NCBI RefSeq assembly: GCF_023015865.1
Contig: NZ_JALKBC010000012.1
Coordinates: 99,108-163,107, forward strand
Direction of reading: 5' to 3'
DNA: 64,000 nucleotides
DNA from: Arenibacter sp. F26102
GTDB lineage: Bacteria > Bacteroidota > Bacteroidia > Flavobacteriales > Flavobacteriaceae
Under the pieces are notes generated by a model, which saw nothing but the letters and a program-made list of their open reading frames with translations, ran no database searches and was not told the DNA's origin. This document shows, piece after piece, positions 1 through 9,313 of this stretch (position 1 is the stretch's first letter; each line of letters begins with the position of its first letter). A program made the translations under genes and the position numbers.

Positions 1-1097
1 GCAGTTTTGAATTTGCGACTTGCCAAATCGTAGTTATAGGCAAAACCTTTTCTAAAGGCATCAATCTTTTCTTCAAAATTGGTAATATCCACATTTTGAT
101 TTCTCATCAAATTTAATTCTGCTTTGTACTTCAAGGAATTCATTGCTGCATTACGCAGTAGTGTTATTATTGGTATGAAGAATTGAGGCCGTACTACATA
201 CATTTTTTCAAATCTATGTGAAACATCAACTATTCCGGTATTATAAAATTCATTTTCCGATTCCAGGAGCGATACTAAAACGGCATATTCGCAATTCTTA
301 TCTTTACGATCCTTGTCAAGTTTAGCAAAGAAATCCTCATTTCTTTTTTTTGTCGCGGTTTCATCATTTTCATTTTTCATTTCGAACATAATGGAAATGA
401 TTTCATTACCGGCATCATCAGTTTCTCTATAGATAAAATCGCCCTTATTACCACTTTTAGAATCATTGTCTTTTTCAAAGTAGGCGTTTTGAAAAGCGGT
501 TGCTCTAAGTTTGTTGAATTCCGTTTCACAATGTTGTTCCAAAGTTTCGCCAACCATTTTCGTAGAAAGTTTCTGTTTAAAGTCTTTTAAACGAGCAATT
601 TCATCGTCTTTCATTTTGATGGTTTCATCCTTTGCGATAAGTCTGTTGCTAAACTGTTCCTTAATCGACTTTTCAAGTAACTGTGTCTCGGTTTCTTTAA
701 TCTTCAAATTATTAGCAAGATTGTCACGTTCTTTTTCAATGATTTTAACCGCCTCTGAGACCGACAGTTTTTTATCCATTTCCGCATTTTGGATTCTGGA
801 TTTCATTTCAGCGATTTCCGCTTCTTTTTTTGCCAACTTATCAGCTAAATCGGCATCACTGTTAGCTTTTAGTAGCGTTAGCTCATTGTTTTTTTTGGCA
901 AGCTGTTCTTGTAATGCGTTTCTAATGTTAGCCTCTGCAAGCTTAACGGCACTTTCCTTTTCCTTCTCTGCAAGAGCCAGACGATTATTTAGTTCTTCTT
1001 CAAATTGATGGTCTCTAACTTGTTTAAGAATATCAGCAAAACCAGCCTCATCCACTTTAAAAGCCTTTTTACAATTTGGACAAATAATTTCGTTCAT
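1..1097 (-). CDS. DUF2130 domain protein, 3' end cut by the window edge
   Basis: The frame is open from the ATG at 1097 to the window edge, giving about 365 residues of a longer protein. Seen: a Cys-Pro-Asn-Cys knuckle at residues 6-9, a long charged coiled coil (about 25-190), then a globular domain. That domain contains G-D220 followed by E239-x-K241, an arrangement resembling the PD-(D/E)xK nuclease core. The layout matches DUF2130 (RmuC-like) proteins, whose function is not established; a nuclease role is inference. The gene is the most distal minus-strand gene of the island that holds the GreA-tailed helicase and Hachiman. A long open frame on the opposite strand (511-1008) is only a mirror of the coiled coil. 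Family call fairly sure, function not. Confidence 0.8.
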   Translation of the reverse strand, partial: MNEIICPNCKKAFKVDEAGFADILKQVRDHQFEEELNNRLALAEKEKESAVKLAEANIRNALQEQLAKKNNELTLLKANSDADLADKLAKKEAEIAEMKSRIQNAEMDKKLSVSEAVKIIEKERDNLANNLKIKETETQLLEKSIKEQFSNRLIAKDETIKMKDDEIARLKDFKQKLSTKMVGETLEQHCETEFNKLRATAFQNAYFEKDNDSKSGNKGDFIYRETDDAGNEIISIMFEMKNENDETATKKRNEDFFAKLDKDRKDKNCEYAVLVSLLESENEFYNTGIVDVSHRFEKMYVVRPQFFIPIITLLRNAAMNSLKYKAELNLMRNQNVDITNFEEKIDAFRKGFAYNYDLASRKFKT

Positions 1098-1302
1098 GTT
1101 CTATCTTTTTTTAATGCACCACGTTTCCTGTAAGGCGTCGTAGCTATTCCGCAGGGCAACAATGTTCTCATACATAATGTTACCGCACGGTCATTTTCTT
1201 TCATTAATGACTGTCAGTGTTGGCAAAGACATACTCATTTACAATTTTAGGTTTCGTTTTGGCTTGTGTGAATTGCAAAAGTATATTCCTTTTAGGGCTG
1301 GG

Positions 1303-4300
1303 TTAATTAATGATTTCTAATATTCGAACATAATTATCCAATCCTCCAATTTTTACAGTATCTCCAACAGATTTTCCTTTTAAGGCAATGCCTAAAGGTG
1401 TTTTAATATTTATTTTCTGAATTCCATTGGACTTTTCAAGTTTTGAAACAGTTTGTTCCACTAAATGAACTGTCAAATCCTTATCATTATTTAAATATTT
1501 TACTTTCACTTTACTATTAACAGTAATGGTTTCTTTAAATAATTCTGTTTGAATTTCCTCTTTTTTACTTAAAGCTTCTATTGATTCTTTTAAATTCGTA
1601 CGAAGGTTTGGGGAAACTTTTGAAAGTTCATTTTCAATTATCGTTATATTATCTGTAAATGCTAATCCTGTTTTGGATTTATCCTCAAAAATTGAAGGAC
1701 TGCCATTTTCAATACTCTTAATGAACTCAACTAATTTTTTTGTTTCTTTTTGAGGGTTTCGCCACCAATTTGTGCTCCATATTCTGTGAAATATAAAACC
1801 ATGTCCTTCAAGAATTTTTTGCCTGTGCCTATCATGTAAATATGCTTCTTGACTTGAATGATAAGCAGCACCATCGCATTCAATGGCAATTTTCGGAAGT
1901 CCAATATGTTTCGTGTCATAAACCATATCAATCCTAAAACCTGCAAATTGAAGTTGGGGAATAATATTTGTTTCGTCAAAATGTTCGGTTAATGCTTCAT
2001 AAACTTCTTCCTCAAATGGCGATTCGAGGTCTTCGTTTAAATTGTCAATTGAAGTGCTTTTTGCAGAATTTTCAGCAAGAGTATTCAAGACTGAAATTCT
2101 TGCATCATTATCACCATCACTAACAGCTTTTGAATAAGCTAAATATGCATACAAAGCACCTCTTCTATTATTTGAACCTTCACTTAATAAATGCTCTTTA
2201 TAGTTTAAAAAAACGTCCTCGGGAATAGAAGTACAAACATATACTTTGTATTTGGCTCTTGTAACAATAACATTTAAAAGTTTATACCCTTTTTGATGAT
2301 TAATTGAACCAAAGCGTTGGGCAAATTTCCCTTCTTTATTGATGCCATAAGTTGTTGAAAGAATTATCACATCTCTTTCGTCTCCTTGTATGTTTTCTAA
2401 ATTTTTGACAAAAAATCCGTTTTCTTCGAGCTCTATAATTTTATCGTTAAAGTCCCTATGTTTTTCAAATTTTCTTCTTTCATTGATCTTTCCAAGAATT
2501 AGGTTTCGTTGATTGATGTTAAAAGTTGCAACCCCAACTGTTGGATATTTTCCGTTTGGAAGCCTTGAAATGTTGTTATCGATAATTGAAAGAATGGTTT
2601 CAGCCTCTGCATCATTGGAATTATCCGAATATGTTCCATTTACGGGAACATAATTTATTGGTACATATTCAAAACTGTTTGGAAGTGGTTTTAACCGTTG
2701 ATTATAAAAAGCATAATTTGAGTAATCGATAAGATAAGGATGTCTTGAGCGGTAATGAAAATCTAAATGTTTTTTCTCAAAACCTAATTCAGATGCAAAA
2801 TCAAGCAATGATTCACAATCTGAAAGAGAATTACTTATATCGTTTTTAATCTTATCTATTTCATCTTCAAATTCATCCTCATCATCAATTACTCCATCAA
2901 ATATTTTGCTGAAATAATTTGAGGGTGGCATTTGGTGTTCGTCTCCTGCAATTATAATTTGTTTCCCTTTTAGAAGTGCTGGTAAATTGTCTTCTAATTT
3001 CAATTGACTTGCTTCATCAAACATGACTATATCGAAATATTGATTTTGCCCTTTAAAGAGGTTGCTTGCGACGTCTGGAGTTGTTAGAATAATGGGAAAG
3101 AAAGTAGTGAATAAATCCATATCCAACTTTACAATTTCTCGTAAGGATAATCTTTTATGGCGCTTTCCAGCTCGTTTGTTGTACAGATTTTCAACAGCTA
3201 AATTTGGATGTTTATTATCAAATTCTCTAGTTGCATCTATTTGTTTTGAAAACCAATACTCTCTAATGTATTTAATCTGTTCTTTTTCGAGTTCGGACAA
3301 AGATTTTCCCAATTCAATATGATCGTTGTCATTTGTTGGTAAATCTATATTTGCAGAATTTACAAGCATAGAATTAAGGTAGAAAATCAAAAATGTTTTC
3401 CTCCAATTTGTTTTTTCCTTTAATTGGTCAATGATTGATTTATGCTCGGCAGATAATAAATTGTAAAATTGAAACCACTTAAACTCAATAGAAAAAAGGT
3501 CATTTTCGTTTGCAAAAAAGCATTCTTTTGAATCAATTAAAGTCTGGATTTGAGAACTTAATGTATTGTGTAAATTGCCATTTAATTGATTATTTGTCCA
3601 ATTTTGTTCTTTTATTTTAGTCTTTAGGCTTGTAAAGCTTGCTTTTATCGTTTGTAGGAGTTCTGTGTCAAATTCCTTTTGAGTAGATTCAAGTAAATTA
3701 AGAAATTTGTATTCATTCTGTATTTTCGATTGAAATTCATTTTCTATTCTCTCAATAATTAACTTATACTTTTTTAGAATATTTTGATTCTCTTTGATTG
3801 AAATAGAAAAATTAATATTTTCAAAGTCCTTACTATTGTTTATTCTTGATGAATAATCTTTAAAAAGGGAACTTAATAATTTTTGGTCATTAAGTGTAGT
3901 CTTCTTTTCTTTTGAGAAGATGGAAAAGGTTTTGAATAATAAGCTATTTGTTTTTTCCTGATTTAAAAACTCATTGTTTGTTTCGTGTTTTTTTAGAAGG
4001 TTTTGGATAGAAGTCTCAATATCACAGATTGCGGTTTTTTGCAAGTTAAATTGCGCATTTCTTATTTTGTAATATTCTAATTCATAACGTGATATGTTAT
4101 CTAATAATGACTTTAATTCCTTTTTATAGATTGAATAATCTTCTTCGATCTGCTGTTCTATAATAAATGGATTGTCTCCAACTAATTTTGTAGAGTTTAT
4201 AAATGAAAGTTTTAAATGAGGTTTATATTCATCATATAAATTCTGTCCTTTCCGAATTAGTTCAAGTAATTGATTGAGTTCTGCTGATTCATAACTGAAA

Positions 4301-5685
4301 GAATCTTTCGGTAAATCAAGATTGTATTCTTCAGAATTGTCTTTTAATTCAGATAATAGAGTCCCGACAATATGAGTCCAATTTTTATTGCCGACTAAAT
4401 TTTCACCTAATTTTTTATGTCGCTTATTTATTGAATCAATTAAAGTTTTTGATTTTTCAATAATGTTATCTAAAGATTCTTTAGAATGAGTGTATCTATA
4501 TCTGCGATATGAAGAATTATCTACTCTATCTCGAACGGAATCAACGGCCAATCTTCTGTCTTTAACAATGTCTTTTAAAAGAACGCATTGATAATTAAGA
4601 CCTTTATCATTTAGTGCATTATAAAGAACCTCTAAAGCCGTACGCTTTTCGCAAACCACAATTGTCTTTTTTTGATTTTCTAAAGCGTTTACTAAAATGG
4701 CTGTAAGGGATTGACTTTTTCCTGTTCCCGGAGGTCCTTGTATTAAAATGTTTCGAGAAGCTTTTAACGCATGTAGAATTCCTTGTTGTGAAGGGTCTGT
4801 TTCAACGGATGAAATTGGCTGAAATGAGTGTTCTTCCATATCCTCAAGGTCAATGGTAGCTCCTTTAAGTTCAAGTAAATTACCATAATCGTGTATTATG
4901 TTTTGTTTTTGAACTTCAAATATTGAAAAAAGCCCTCCAAAATCAATAAATGAATTATTAGATGTTAATGGTAGTTTTTCGTAATGGTTTTTTTCAGGAA
5001 TGGATTTTATTTCATCAAGTTTTTTCTCAAATGTTTCGCGTAAATCGTTTGGAGTTGAACTATTTATTGATTCTATGATATTTACACATATATCTAAAAG
5101 TTCGGCTCTGTCGATTATTCCATCATCCAAATGTTCAGTAGAAATTTGATCAATCTCAATTTTTGAATCATTTTGTAAATGATTTATAAGAACTTCATTT
5201 ATGTAGATTGGATCATCCTCGTTTCGAAGTATTTCCCAAGTATTGAATTCTTTGGTTCTTCTAATTCGTAATGACCAGATTAAAATAGGAGCAACAGTTA
5301 GTTTGTTATCTGATTGATCTCGTCTTACAAGTATTGGAAATCCAAAGCCAAATGTATTTATTCCTTTTTCAGATTCTATTGCATCGGTTTGATTAATTAA
5401 ATTTTCAAAAGACTTGGTGATTTTGACAAGTTGTGTTTGGTCTTCCTCAAAAAGCGAGTTAAGGTCCGGAACATTATCTTTCCAACTAATTTTGAACTTT
5501 AGAGGTAATTCCGTTAATAAAGAATTGATGAAGTTCTTAGGAAGATTTTCGTCTATATGAGATAATCTTGTTAAGTCAAATTTATATCTTGAACGAGCTG
5601 GAATTGCATTTAAATGGACACCTCTTCGACTACCAACTTTAAGTCGGTTTTGTAATTCAATCAGTAGCTTTTCGGTAATCTCCAT
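1303..5685 (-). CDS. SF1 helicase with Vsr/MTES_1575-like nuclease and GreA/GreB C-terminal domain
   Basis: This is a 1460-residue protein. The N-terminal 200 residues resemble DUF4011-type leaders (R-x-R-S-R and a Leu-Asn-Ala-Ile-Pro motif near residue 25). Walker A GPPGTGKS is at 317-324, followed by a long insert rich in coiled coil (about 400-830). Walker B is Asp890-Glu891-Ala-Ser, with the remaining SF1 motifs (Gln-Gly-Asp-Glu-Arg-Asp; Thr-Arg-Ala) to about 1150. Near 1240-1310 is a Vsr/MTES_1575-like fold (R-x-D, then E-C-D-G-A-x-Y-H, then an H-D-R-x-R helix). The last 75 residues match the GreA/GreB C-terminal domain (T-P-L-G-x-A-L-K-G-K then V-G-D-T-V). Helicase-nuclease fusions of this class are common in phage defence. 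The Gre domain suggests contact with RNA polymerase, which is inference. It appears to be a single-gene unit. Confidence 0.85.
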   Translation of the reverse strand: MEITEKLLIELQNRLKVGSRRGVHLNAIPARSRYKFDLTRLSHIDENLPKNFINSLLTELPLKFKISWKDNVPDLNSLFEEDQTQLVKITKSFENLINQTDAIESEKGINTFGFGFPILVRRDQSDNKLTVAPILIWSLRIRRTKEFNTWEILRNEDDPIYINEVLINHLQNDSKIEIDQISTEHLDDGIIDRAELLDICVNIIESINSSTPNDLRETFEKKLDEIKSIPEKNHYEKLPLTSNNSFIDFGGLFSIFEVQKQNIIHDYGNLLELKGATIDLEDMEEHSFQPISSVETDPSQQGILHALKASRNILIQGPPGTGKSQSLTAILVNALENQKKTIVVCEKRTALEVLYNALNDKGLNYQCVLLKDIVKDRRLAVDSVRDRVDNSSYRRYRYTHSKESLDNIIEKSKTLIDSINKRHKKLGENLVGNKNWTHIVGTLLSELKDNSEEYNLDLPKDSFSYESAELNQLLELIRKGQNLYDEYKPHLKLSFINSTKLVGDNPFIIEQQIEEDYSIYKKELKSLLDNISRYELEYYKIRNAQFNLQKTAICDIETSIQNLLKKHETNNEFLNQEKTNSLLFKTFSIFSKEKKTTLNDQKLLSSLFKDYSSRINNSKDFENINFSISIKENQNILKKYKLIIERIENEFQSKIQNEYKFLNLLESTQKEFDTELLQTIKASFTSLKTKIKEQNWTNNQLNGNLHNTLSSQIQTLIDSKECFFANENDLFSIEFKWFQFYNLLSAEHKSIIDQLKEKTNWRKTFLIFYLNSMLVNSANIDLPTNDNDHIELGKSLSELEKEQIKYIREYWFSKQIDATREFDNKHPNLAVENLYNKRAGKRHKRLSLREIVKLDMDLFTTFFPIILTTPDVASNLFKGQNQYFDIVMFDEASQLKLEDNLPALLKGKQIIIAGDEHQMPPSNYFSKIFDGVIDDEDEFEDEIDKIKNDISNSLSDCESLLDFASELGFEKKHLDFHYRSRHPYLIDYSNYAFYNQRLKPLPNSFEYVPINYVPVNGTYSDNSNDAEAETILSIIDNNISRLPNGKYPTVGVATFNINQRNLILGKINERRKFEKHRDFNDKIIELEENGFFVKNLENIQGDERDVIILSTTYGINKEGKFAQRFGSINHQKGYKLLNVIVTRAKYKVYVCTSIPEDVFLNYKEHLLSEGSNNRRGALYAYLAYSKAVSDGDNDARISVLNTLAENSAKSTSIDNLNEDLESPFEEEVYEALTEHFDETNIIPQLQFAGFRIDMVYDTKHIGLPKIAIECDGAAYHSSQEAYLHDRHRQKILEGHGFIFHRIWSTNWWRNPQKETKKLVEFIKSIENGSPSIFEDKSKTGLAFTDNITIIENELSKVSPNLRTNLKESIEALSKKEEIQTELFKETITVNSKVKVKYLNNDKDLTVHLVEQTVSKLEKSNGIQKINIKTPLGIALKGKSVGDTVKIGGLDNYVRILEIIN

Positions 5686-5815
5686 ATTTTTTGGTTGATT
5701 TTAGGTCAATTAAAATAAGCTCTCATTTTTAATTTTATTTGCGGCTTTCCGCATTTTTGATCGAGCTTAGAAAATAAGCCAAATATGCGGTTTGTGTGGT
5801 TGGCTTTTTAAGCAT

Positions 5816-5850
5816 AGCATACAACGTGTTTGTATAAGATTAATTGCGTA
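5816..5850. repeat. Intergenic palindrome-family element between helicase and DUF4236 gene
   Basis: The spacer 5686-5954 holds an inverted repeat: a TGTGTGGTTGGC-like arm near 5790 and its partner GCCAACAAACCACA near 5869. Between them is a core of the form ACAACGTG..TATAA..n6..TTGCGTA. The same core appears downstream of hamB and, in diverged form, near 27,998. No coding potential was seen in this spacer. The element probably marks a boundary between accessory genes; its mechanism is unknown. Confidence 0.45.
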
Positions 5851-5954
5851 GTTTAAGCAACAAATTTAGCCAACAAACCACATAGAAAATGCGAGGATTT
5901 TCGTTAATAGGTTTGTACTATTAATTAATTTTATACAGTGTTTACTCCAGAAAT

Positions 5955-7064
5955 TCATTTAACATATTGATTGTATTTGTCAGCAAACTCCTCAGAGTAT
6001 TCCGCATTACTAAATAAAAAAACCTCAAAAACTCCAGTGTTGCTCTTGAAAGTCAATTCTCCATATCGTGCTATGGGAATTTTATAATTATCTTTAAATC
6101 TTCTGTCAGGTGTTCCGTCTTTGTTTACTTTTGCCCAAGTTTCTCCGACGATTTTACTGTCTTTAGGTATTTTTTCAGTTTCGAGAAAATTCATAGATTC
6201 ATATGTTATATCTAAATTATCAATTTCTATAAGTCCGAAATTTTCCTTATTATTAAATAGTGCAGCAAAACCTGGATATATGTAAATATTGCTGCCATTT
6301 TGATTTTGAAAGCACATAGCCTCATAAATAGAATTTAAAAATGGTATTTTCTGGTAACTTATTTTTGTAGGCTTACGTTCAATGCTTCTGTTGGCAGAAG
6401 ACCGATTGTCCTCATTTGGAATTGCGCTTGTCATATCCCATATAATAGAAGACTTTAATAAATTATCAAATGCAAGTTTTAGTTTCAAATACTTTTCATC
6501 GAGGACTCTATCCATATGAATTTCTATATCAATATGGCATTCTTTAACTTGTTTTTTTAAATTACCTAAATATTCCTTTTTCTCTAGATAATCGTTATCA
6601 AACCATTTTATTAAAAATCCAATTAAAAATACTTTTGATATTATTCTTAAAGTATTTGAATTTTTCACCTTACTTTCAAGTTGTAAAATTTCTTTTTTAA
6701 TTGCAACCATTTCTTTATTTGCTGCAACTAATGTTTCTTTTAATTCTACTAAACCTTGTGTAGTAACTTCTGAAGCATTTTTACTTTTGATTTCGCCTCT
6801 TAAATTATCTGGAAGGAAATAATTTTCAGTTTGTGGAGATTCGTTTAAGGGTTTTTCAGGAGTTGAATTGTTGGAATTCCAATTCGTAATATTTTTTCTG
6901 TCATAAATTCCTGTTCCAGGAATTCCGGTGTTTAAATAAGCTCCATCTTTATTTAGGTTAACATTAAATCCATTTATTCCTAAAGTGGTACTTATTCCAC
7001 TGGCACTAAAGTTTACATAAAACCCCGGAAATAGTTTTTGTCTTCTTCTAAATTTTAATCCCAT
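5955..7064 (-). CDS. DUF4236 domain protein
   Basis: 369 residues. The first 60 or so residues match DUF4236: F-R-R-R start, S-A-S-G-I-S-T-T, then G-x-Y-L-N-T-G-I-P-G-T-G. The function of that domain is unknown. A helical, charged stretch at about 95-190 contains a hydrophobic segment (Ile-Ser-Lys-Val-Phe-Leu-Ile-Gly-Phe near 145) that could be a short membrane or packing helix. The C-terminal 150 residues are globular and not recognised. The gene stands alone on the minus strand between two repeat-bearing spacers, with the helicase downstream and Hachiman upstream. A defence role is suggested only by position. Confidence 0.75.
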   Translation of the reverse strand: MGLKFRRRQKLFPGFYVNFSASGISTTLGINGFNVNLNKDGAYLNTGIPGTGIYDRKNITNWNSNNSTPEKPLNESPQTENYFLPDNLRGEIKSKNASEVTTQGLVELKETLVAANKEMVAIKKEILQLESKVKNSNTLRIISKVFLIGFLIKWFDNDYLEKKEYLGNLKKQVKECHIDIEIHMDRVLDEKYLKLKLAFDNLLKSSIIWDMTSAIPNEDNRSSANRSIERKPTKISYQKIPFLNSIYEAMCFQNQNGSNIYIYPGFAALFNNKENFGLIEIDNLDITYESMNFLETEKIPKDSKIVGETWAKVNKDGTPDRRFKDNYKIPIARYGELTFKSNTGVFEVFLFSNAEYSEEFADKYNQYVK

Positions 7065-7196
7065 AATTTTTTGTTATATTGGTGCTAAAGGTCTTGTATA
7101 TGAAAAGTAGCAGATTTTTAAGCACTAATTTTTCGGTTTATAACTGACCTTATTTTTATTATTTATCTTTTGTTTAAGCACCAAAACCGCTATTTT

Positions 7197-7216
7197 TTAT
7201 ATACGTTGTTGGGCGT
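7197..7216. repeat. Repeat overlapping the hamB 3' end; one arm flanking Hachiman
   Basis: TTGTTGGGCGT at 7206-7216 is the exact reverse complement of ACGCCCAACAA at 10253-10263, just upstream of hamA, so an 11-bp inverted repeat brackets the two-gene operon. Read on the minus strand it continues as CCAACAACGTATATAA and shares its core with the 5816-5850 element. The arrangement resembles a mobile cassette boundary, but no recombinase is visible. Confidence 0.5.
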
Positions 7217-9311
7217 TCGTTATTTTTATTCCGTCAAAGAAATAGTTCAAAATATACTTATCAAACTCATCTAAATTATTTGTCCTTTCGATAGTCATTT
7301 CTTTACCAATTTCATTAAGTTGTTCAACTACACTATGAATTGTCAATTCGTTATTATAAAAATCAATAACATTAGATTCGTGTAATTTTTTTGATATCAT
7401 TCGCGGTAAACCATATTCCTCTAATTGAAACACAACCTTTGGAAGAAAAGCGTGAGAACACCGCTTTATGAATTTTGAAATATCATATTGTTTGTCCTTT
7501 AAGATTCTTTTTTGCAAGGTGTTTAAGTCATTTAATAAGGCTGAAAATTTATATGTTACGTTTCTTTCCAAAAGGAAGAATTTATCAATACCTACGTCAT
7601 AATCTTCAAGTTCTTTCAATAATTCAGGAATAGATTTACGCCAATTATATGCCATTATCTTAATGAATTCAACGAATATTTTATAGCCTGTATCCCAATT
7701 TCCTGGTTGTAATTTTATAACTTTATACAACAGTCTATCCCAATTTTCAGGTTTAAATTCATTCAAATAATATAATCCATTCCATTCATCAGGATTTGTT
7801 GTTAAGTCAATAGCAATTGTCTTGATTAATTCAGAATTGCTTGATTGAAATGCAGATTCTGCCTTTAGGTCCTCATATACTTGAACGCCTATAAGTTCAC
7901 CCATTTCATCATTATAGATTTTCAATTTTGCAACTTGTTCTTTAGTTAGCAATCCTTCGTATTTCGTGTCGTCTAAATCTCCTAATATTTCATCCGGGAA
8001 TGGAATATCTAATTGTGTTTGACCTTCAATTGGCGGTTGTTCTAAAATGTAGATTTTGCCAATAAAGTGTTTAAACATTCTTCCACCTCTACCAATAATA
8101 TTTTTGTAAGTGAAGTCATCTAGTTTTGCACTTCCTTTTCTATTACGCCATATTATTACATTTTCTGCTGATGTATTAACACCTTCTATAATTGAGGATG
8201 TTGAAATCAAATTCCGAATACCTGTTTCTTCTTCAAATAGTTTTACTTGAATTTGACTTAATGAACGATGCAATCTGCCATTGTGAACGCCTATTTCACG
8301 ACTAATTAACTTTGTTAAACTCCAATTGACATCGTAGTTTTTAGAAAGCCAATCTGCAAACATTTCAAGCAGTTCATTTTTTACAGGTTCGTATGTATCT
8401 AGAAAAAGATAAGTTAAACTATCAATATTTGAATATGTTCCTGCATAAATCAAAGATTTCCCTCTGTTTTCAGATAAAATTTCTAATAGTTTTTCGCTCT
8501 TCTCTTCGTTGTTGTTAATTTGATTATATAATTCGTGTTTTTCTAAAAAGACTGTATTAAAATCAAGCCTGATAAATTCCATATCTTTAGTAAATGGATT
8601 ACTATCTATAGACGTGATATTTGGGGCGAGATAATACTTTTGATTAGATTTCGCTCCGAGTCTTATCATTGCCCTGATTAAGCTTGGTGACCTTTCTTTA
8701 TCAAATTTGCTACTAGCTTTATAGAATTCATCAACAATCATTATATCAAATGATTCTACAATATTGATGTAATTCATTGCTCTTTCTTGCGGAAATATAA
8801 AGATGTTTTTAGCAGACAATTCAACATCAGAGGTAGTTATGATTTTATATTCGTGTGCGAATTTTTTATAGAGCCTTCTTCTAGTTTCATCTGTTAGAGC
8901 TAATGTTGGTACAATAATTAATACGTTGTTAGGCTTTTTGATTTTGATATAAGCATCAATCACAAAGCTTTTACCAAAGCTTGTTGGTGCACTAACCGCA
9001 ATATTCCTGCCCTCTAAAAGACTTTTAAGTAAAAATGATTGTTCTCTATGAAGTGTTAGCGGTTTTTCTTCACCAACGTCCACTTTAAAAGCATTATAAA
9101 TAAATCGTTCTTCCCAATTAGACGTTTCGGGTTCTAGATAAGGGAAAAGTCCTGTTTCCCTGATTAAATGATTAACCAATGGATTGTAAGCTAATTCATT
9201 AGTATTGTGGTAGTCCAACAACTTAATGAGTTCTTGTCTAGCTTCATTTTCTTGTTTACCTATCAGAAGCTCGTTAATTATATGGCATTGGTCAAAAACT
9301 TGTTCTTGCAT
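7197..9311 (-). CDS. hamB: Hachiman system helicase HamB
   Basis: 704-residue superfamily 2 helicase. Visible motifs: Walker A A-P-T-S-F-G-K-S at 108-115, DExx box D194-E195-F-Y, motif V around E-G-V-N at 376-379, and motif VI G-R-G-G-R at 407-411. The start lies 2 bases after the hamA stop, so the two genes are almost certainly co-transcribed and translationally coupled. In characterised Hachiman systems HamB senses abnormal DNA and restrains, then activates, the HamA nuclease, leading to DNA degradation and growth arrest. Oddity: the last codons (Asn-Ala-Gln-Gln-Arg-Ile-stop) lie inside the intergenic repeat family described at 7197-7216, so the repeat supplies the stop codon. Confidence 0.93.
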   Translation of the reverse strand: MQEQVFDQCHIINELLIGKQENEARQELIKLLDYHNTNELAYNPLVNHLIRETGLFPYLEPETSNWEERFIYNAFKVDVGEEKPLTLHREQSFLLKSLLEGRNIAVSAPTSFGKSFVIDAYIKIKKPNNVLIIVPTLALTDETRRRLYKKFAHEYKIITTSDVELSAKNIFIFPQERAMNYINIVESFDIMIVDEFYKASSKFDKERSPSLIRAMIRLGAKSNQKYYLAPNITSIDSNPFTKDMEFIRLDFNTVFLEKHELYNQINNNEEKSEKLLEILSENRGKSLIYAGTYSNIDSLTYLFLDTYEPVKNELLEMFADWLSKNYDVNWSLTKLISREIGVHNGRLHRSLSQIQVKLFEEETGIRNLISTSSIIEGVNTSAENVIIWRNRKGSAKLDDFTYKNIIGRGGRMFKHFIGKIYILEQPPIEGQTQLDIPFPDEILGDLDDTKYEGLLTKEQVAKLKIYNDEMGELIGVQVYEDLKAESAFQSSNSELIKTIAIDLTTNPDEWNGLYYLNEFKPENWDRLLYKVIKLQPGNWDTGYKIFVEFIKIMAYNWRKSIPELLKELEDYDVGIDKFFLLERNVTYKFSALLNDLNTLQKRILKDKQYDISKFIKRCSHAFLPKVVFQLEEYGLPRMISKKLHESNVIDFYNNELTIHSVVEQLNEIGKEMTIERTNNLDEFDKYILNYFFDGIKITNAQQRI

Positions 9312-9313
9312 AT

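Noticed and set aside
511..1008. 165-codon plus-strand frame rich in Ser/Leu/Phe
   Set aside because: It is the complement of the DUF2130 coiled-coil coding sequence, which is the real gene.
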